From: X23 sp050251575 | GTDB taxonomy: Bacteria; Bacillota; Clostridia; SK-Y3 | Assembly: GCA_050251575.1 (NCBI GenBank) | Contig: JBFWMP010000112.1 | Location: 1 to 9,445, forward strand | Direction: 5' to 3' | DNA length: 9,445 nt | In this document: positions 7,111-9,445 of the stretch, piece after piece | How the letters are laid out: the number at the start of each line of letters is the position of its first letter | How positions within the stretch are numbered: position 1 is the stretch's first letter | Translations under genes and position numbers: made by a program | Notes under the pieces: model-generated | Database searches by the model: none | Seen by the model: the letters and a program-made list of their open reading frames with translations, nothing else | Told to the model about the DNA's origin: nothing

Positions 7111-7152
7111 TCCTCTTAACCCATCAATTAAAGCTATCACTGTTCTAAGCAA
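7102..7152 (-). other. possible leader peptide upstream of the ACT-hom-thrB operon
   Basis: A 16-codon frame in the 5' leader could start at TTG (7150-7152) and reads LRTVIALIDGLRGVC after the start; an internal GTG (7138-7140) would give a 12-residue version. It is rich in Ile, Leu and Val with one Thr, which would fit a leader peptide sensing branched-chain or threonine supply. Its stop codon (7102-7104) lies in the loop of the hairpin at 7088-7110, so a terminating ribosome would cover one arm. There is no ATG and the AGAAGGA ribosome binding site is badly spaced for either start (adjacent to TTG, 12 nt from GTG). It may be a chance frame. Confidence 0.22.
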
Positions 7153-7183
7153 TCCTTCTGCGTTGTACTCTCATTATCTCTTT

Positions 7184-7212
7184 ATATTATCGCAATACGC
7201 CTAAAATCACAA
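7184..7212 (-). promoter_or_regulatory. candidate promoter for the ACT-hom-thrB operon
   Basis: On the minus strand TTGTGA (7207-7212, 4/6) and TAATAT (7184-7189, 4/6) are exactly 17 bases apart. Transcription would start near 7177 and give a leader of about 125 nt before the ACT gene. The -35 box lies within the near-palindrome at 7207-7221. Confidence 0.42.
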
Positions 7213-7221
7213 ATTTTGTAA
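7207..7221. promoter_or_regulatory. near-palindrome between divergent promoters, candidate operator
   Basis: The 15-bp sequence TCACAAATTTTGTAA is symmetric about the T at 7214 with a single mismatched pair (7208/7220). It covers the minus-strand -35 box (7207-7212) and the plus-strand -35 box (7216-7221). A dimeric DNA-binding protein here could control both directions at once. The neighbouring ACT protein is an obvious but untested candidate. Confidence 0.38.
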
Positions 7222-7244
7222 CAATAAGAAAATTATTATAATAA
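7216..7244 (+). promoter_or_regulatory. candidate promoter for the oxoamine synthase gene
   Basis: TTGTAA (7216-7221) is followed 17 bases later by TAATAA (7239-7244). A perfect TATAAT (7237-7242) overlaps it at 15-base spacing. Either reading puts the start point near 7250, about 50 bases before the start codon. The remainder of the 253-base divergent region, apart from the elements listed, shows nothing I recognise. Confidence 0.4.
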
Positions 7245-7303
7245 TGTGTTTAATTTTGGAAATAATATTTATTTAACAAATATAATATGAGGTGATAAAT
7301 ATA

Positions 7304-8584
7304 ATGGACTCTACTAAATACAGCCTTGCCGATTTCTATGATCTGCAAAACATGGATATGCTGGGCAGGGCGAAGACCTTCTACGAATATCTTGAAGATA
7401 TTCATAAAAATCATCATGATCAATATCGCAGGATTTCAGTCAGCGGCTCCGGTCCTGTGATGACAGTTCTTGATCCATATACAGGTACTCAAAAAGAAAT
7501 GATTTATATGGCATCAAATGACTACCTCAATCTTACACGGCATCCCCGTTCAATCAATGCAGGCAGAGCGGCCCTTGAAAAATATGGTACAGGTGCAGGC
7601 AGTGTCCCCTTACTTGGCGGTACCTTAGACATTCATGTCGAGTTGGAAAACAAAATAGCAGCCTTCAAAGGATGTGAATCTGCGATTATCTACACGAACG
7701 GTTTTGGTTCAAATTGCGGCTCCCTTGCAGCATTGTTGCGTGAAAATGACGTCGCTATCTTGGATATTCTTGTTCATGCCAGCATCATTGATGGCTGTCG
7801 AGACACTCATATGGAGTATTTCCGCCATAATAACATGAGTTCATTAGAAAAAGTCCTGCAAAAATGTCAAAACAAGTTCAACACAAAACTCGTAGTGGTA
7901 GATGGTGTATACTCCATGGACGGAGACATTTCAAAATTAAATGAAGTAGTAGAACTTGCTCACCATTATGGTGCCTATGTAATGGTAGATGAAGCACATG
8001 CTACCGGCGTCATTGGCAAAAATGGCCGTGGTACTCCTGAATATTTCAATATTGAAGGTCAAGTTGACATTGTTTCGGGAACATTCAGTAAAGCACTTGG
8101 TGTAGTAGGCGGGTTTGTTGCCAGCCGAAAAGAAATTATTGGGTACCTTCACTACTACTCACGTCCTTATATGTTCTCAACTGCTCAAACGCCACAAACA
8201 GCTGCATCTCTCATAGAGGCAATGAATATTATTGAGGATGAGCCAGAACTCAGAGACAGCCTCTGGAAAAATATTAATTATTTTAGAAGAAATCTTCTTG
8301 CGCTAGGGTTTAATCTTGGTAATAGCGAAACTGCTATATTCCCAATAGTTGTTGGAAATGACGTTAAGGTTCGGGAAATTTGCAGAGAACTGCACGAATC
8401 AGGAATCTATGTTAACCCTGTGCAATATCCTGCTGTTTCAAGAAAACTCTCAAGAGTTCGCATGAGTATAATGTGCAATCATACTAAAGCACATTTAGAT
8501 AAAGTGTTAAATGCTCTAGAGCATATAGGGAAAAAATATAAAATTACTACCAAATCTATTGCTAAAGAAGTCGACATAGCCTGA
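7304..8584 (+). CDS. PLP-dependent alpha-oxoamine synthase family enzyme (substrate unknown)
   Basis: A 426-residue fold-type I PLP enzyme of the class II family that includes glycine C-acetyltransferase (Kbl), 8-amino-7-oxononanoate synthase, ALA synthase and serine palmitoyltransferase. These condense an amino acid with an acyl thioester and release CO2. Visible parts: an N-terminal helix region (about 1-45), MASNDYLNLTRHP (about 69-81), the loop GTGAGSVPLLGGT (95-107), the PLP-binding DEAHATGVIG (Asp229, His232), and the Schiff-base lysine Lys263 in SGTFSKALGVVGGF. The C-terminal domain has VRMSIMCNHT near 385-394. Pro102 sits where Kbl and serine palmitoyltransferase relatives usually have Arg. 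The overall pattern (GTLDIHVELE, GENGRGT-like GKNGRGT) is nearest the Kbl/serine palmitoyltransferase side and not BioF. No dedicated acyl carrier or partner gene is adjacent. I chose ATG 7304: GAGGTGAT (7289-7296) is 7 nt upstream, and the in-frame GTG at 7292 is part of that ribosome binding site. Confidence 0.85.
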   Translation: MDSTKYSLADFYDLQNMDMLGRAKTFYEYLEDIHKNHHDQYRRISVSGSGPVMTVLDPYTGTQKEMIYMASNDYLNLTRHPRSINAGRAALEKYGTGAGSVPLLGGTLDIHVELENKIAAFKGCESAIIYTNGFGSNCGSLAALLRENDVAILDILVHASIIDGCRDTHMEYFRHNNMSSLEKVLQKCQNKFNTKLVVVDGVYSMDGDISKLNEVVELAHHYGAYVMVDEAHATGVIGKNGRGTPEYFNIEGQVDIVSGTFSKALGVVGGFVASRKEIIGYLHYYSRPYMFSTAQTPQTAASLIEAMNIIEDEPELRDSLWKNINYFRRNLLALGFNLGNSETAIFPIVVGNDVKVREICRELHESGIYVNPVQYPAVSRKLSRVRMSIMCNHTKAHLDKVLNALEHIGKKYKITTKSIAKEVDIA

Positions 8585-8608
8585 CGAATAATTACATAAT
8601 TTAAAAAA

Positions 8609-8640
8609 GGATTTTTGTGATTACGTGATTATGAAAATCT
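8609..8640 (+). terminator. hairpin terminator after the oxoamine synthase
   Basis: In the plus-strand RNA, 8609-8622 can pair with 8627-8640 as a long 14-bp stem with a 4-base loop, using several G-U pairs. An A-run (8603-8608) precedes it and TCTTTTA (8642-8648) follows. Read on the other strand the G-U pairs become A-C mismatches, so the structure favours plus-strand transcripts. The stem is AU-rich and the U-tract is impure, so efficiency is uncertain. The internal tandem GTGATTA (8617-8623 and 8625-8631) is part of this fold. Confidence 0.5.
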
Positions 8641-8644
8641 CTCT

Positions 8645-8672
8645 TTTACATTCCTGATTCTTCTGCTATAAT
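8645..8672 (+). promoter_or_regulatory. sigma-A-type promoter for the ApgM-family gene
   Basis: TTTACA (8645-8650, 5/6) and a perfect TATAAT (8667-8672) are 16 bases apart, and a TG at 8664-8665 makes an extended -10. This is the best promoter match in the window. The start point would be near 8679, giving a leader of about 50 nt. It directly follows the hairpin at 8609-8640, so the two plus-strand genes are probably separate transcription units. Confidence 0.68.
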
Positions 8673-8727
8673 CATGTTAATATGCTTTTATGCAAATACG
8701 ATTATATTATGGTAGGGAGAATGTTTT

Positions 8728-9445
8728 ATGAAATATGTTGTTATTTTAGGTGATGGCATGGCTGATGCTCCTGTAGAACAGCTTGGGGGGAAAACTCCTC
8801 TTCAGTATGCCAATATTCCAACAATTGATTACTTAGCTAAGCATGGAGAATTAGGAATGGTAAAAACTGTACCTGATGGTATTGCCCCGGGAAGCGATGC
8901 GGCCAATCTTTCTGTTATGGGGTATAATCCTCATCAATACTACACCGGACGTTCACCTCTTGAGGCTGCCAGTATGGGTGTCTACCTATCTGATTCTGAT
9001 ATTACCTTTAGGTGTAATCTTGTCACTTTATCTGAAGAAGAACTTTATGAAGACAAGACAATGATTGATTATAGTTCAGATGAAATATCTACTTCAGAAG
9101 CCGCGGAAATCATCACCGCTATCAATGAAGCTTTTCAAACAGAGCAAATTAAATTCTATCCGGGTATCAGCTATAGACATTTGATGATATGGCACAATGG
9201 ACCGTATGATTTTACCTTTTCACCTCCCCATGATATTTTAGAGAAAAGAGTAAATGATTATCTTCCTAAAGGGCCAAATGGAAAAATCATATTGGATATG
9301 ATGAAAAAAAGTAATGAGATATTAAAAAATCACCCTGTAAATATAAAACGAATAAAAAAAGTACTCCGGCCTGCAAATTCTATATGGATTTGGGGCGAAG
9401 GAAAAAAACCTGCCTTATCCAGTATTCATGACAAGTATCAATTAA
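8728..9445 (+). CDS. apgM: ApgM-type phosphoglycerate mutase family / proposed homoserine kinase, 5' part only
   Basis: Partial: 239 codons are present and the frame is open at the right edge; family members are about 400 residues. It belongs to the alkaline phosphatase superfamily, archaeal-type cofactor-independent phosphoglycerate mutase branch. The N-terminus MKYVVILGDGMAD has the metal-ligand Asp9. GIAPGSDAANLSVMGYNP (51-68) carries the likely phosphoryl-accepting Ser56. Other family blocks are YTGRSPLEAASMGV (72-85), FRCNLVT (94-100), YPGISYRHLMIW (144-155) and ANSIWIWGEGKKP (216-228). The C-terminal metal site (Asp/His motifs) lies outside the window. By family the protein either interconverts 3- and 2-phosphoglycerate or, as proposed for members clustered with threonine genes, phosphorylates homoserine; sequence alone does not decide. 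Start: ATG 8728 with TAGGGAG 8 nt upstream; the ATG at 8721 is in another frame. It has its own promoter and lies near hom-thrB on the opposite strand. Confidence 0.9.
   Translation, partial: MKYVVILGDGMADAPVEQLGGKTPLQYANIPTIDYLAKHGELGMVKTVPDGIAPGSDAANLSVMGYNPHQYYTGRSPLEAASMGVYLSDSDITFRCNLVTLSEEELYEDKTMIDYSSDEISTSEAAEIITAINEAFQTEQIKFYPGISYRHLMIWHNGPYDFTFSPPHDILEKRVNDYLPKGPNGKIILDMMKKSNEILKNHPVNIKRIKKVLRPANSIWIWGEGKKPALSSIHDKYQL

Noticed and set aside
7051..7180. T-box or other known riboswitch in the threonine operon leader.
   Set aside because: The leader is short, has no T-box TGGNACC core and no terminator U-run, and matches no riboswitch core that I know.
7281..7286. Perfect TATAAT just ahead of the oxoamine synthase ribosome binding site.
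   Set aside because: A start point from it would fall inside the Shine-Dalgarno sequence, and no -35 box is present at 16-18 bases.
7292..7303. GTG start for the oxoamine synthase.
   Set aside because: The GTG is part of the GAGGTGAT Shine-Dalgarno that correctly serves ATG 7304.
7937..8152. Minus-strand 71-codon frame inside the oxoamine synthase gene.
   Set aside because: It overlaps the PLP-lysine region of a well-supported gene and has no features of its own.
8592..8633. CATAAT...ATTATG inverted repeat as an alternative terminator stem.
   Set aside because: The loop is long and the arms are short. The nested stem at 8609-8640 is much better.
8876..9064. Plus-strand 62-codon frame with hydrophobic stretches inside the ApgM gene.
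   Set aside because: It is an out-of-frame shadow of conserved ApgM sequence, with no ribosome binding site.

Overview
The window looks like chromosomal core DNA of a low-GC Gram-positive anaerobe, most likely a member of the Clostridia. The basis is AT-rich codon use, purine-rich GGAGG-type ribosome binding sites in front of nearly every gene, Firmicutes-type proteins (YacP/Rae1, a PheB-type ACT protein, a YloB-like calcium pump) and an archaeal-type (ApgM) phosphoglycerate mutase homologue of the kind common in anaerobes. I cannot name the genus. There is no IS element, phage gene, CRISPR array, rRNA or tRNA.

Layout. From 1 to 7050 every gene is on the minus strand. Read in the direction of transcription (right to left) they are an ACT-domain protein (7050-6607), homoserine dehydrogenase hom (6575-5325), homoserine kinase thrB (5273-4368), a large P2A-type Ca2+-ATPase (4178-1515), the 23S rRNA 2'-O-methyltransferase rlmB (1391-546) and the start of a YacP/Rae1-type NYN-domain ribonuclease (385 to beyond the left edge). 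From 7304 to the right edge two genes run on the plus strand: a PLP-dependent alpha-oxoamine synthase (7304-8584) and a truncated ApgM-family gene (8728 to beyond the right edge).

Function. The ACT protein, hom and thrB are closely spaced and form a threonine-pathway operon: Hom reduces aspartate semialdehyde to homoserine, ThrB phosphorylates it, and the ACT protein is a candidate amino-acid-responsive regulator. Threonine synthase (thrC) is not in the window. The ApgM-family gene belongs to a family that has been proposed elsewhere to supply homoserine kinase activity, so two candidate homoserine kinases of unrelated folds lie within about 4 kb. The alpha-oxoamine synthase between them has an unassigned substrate and an unusual glycine-rich loop (Pro where many relatives have Arg).

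Regulation. The 253-base divergent intergenic region (7051-7303) is the most information-rich non-coding part. It has a candidate promoter for each direction with the two -35 boxes almost back to back on a 15-bp near-palindrome, and on the threonine side a leader of about 125 nt with a small possible leader peptide whose stop codon falls in a hairpin loop. Other regulatory calls are a good terminator after rlmB, a hairpin terminator after the oxoamine synthase, a strong sigma-A-type promoter before apgM, and a widespread type of short repeat upstream of rlmB. I do not see an obviously new multi-gene system. The best leads are the threonine-locus arrangement, the divergent control region and the unassigned oxoamine synthase.
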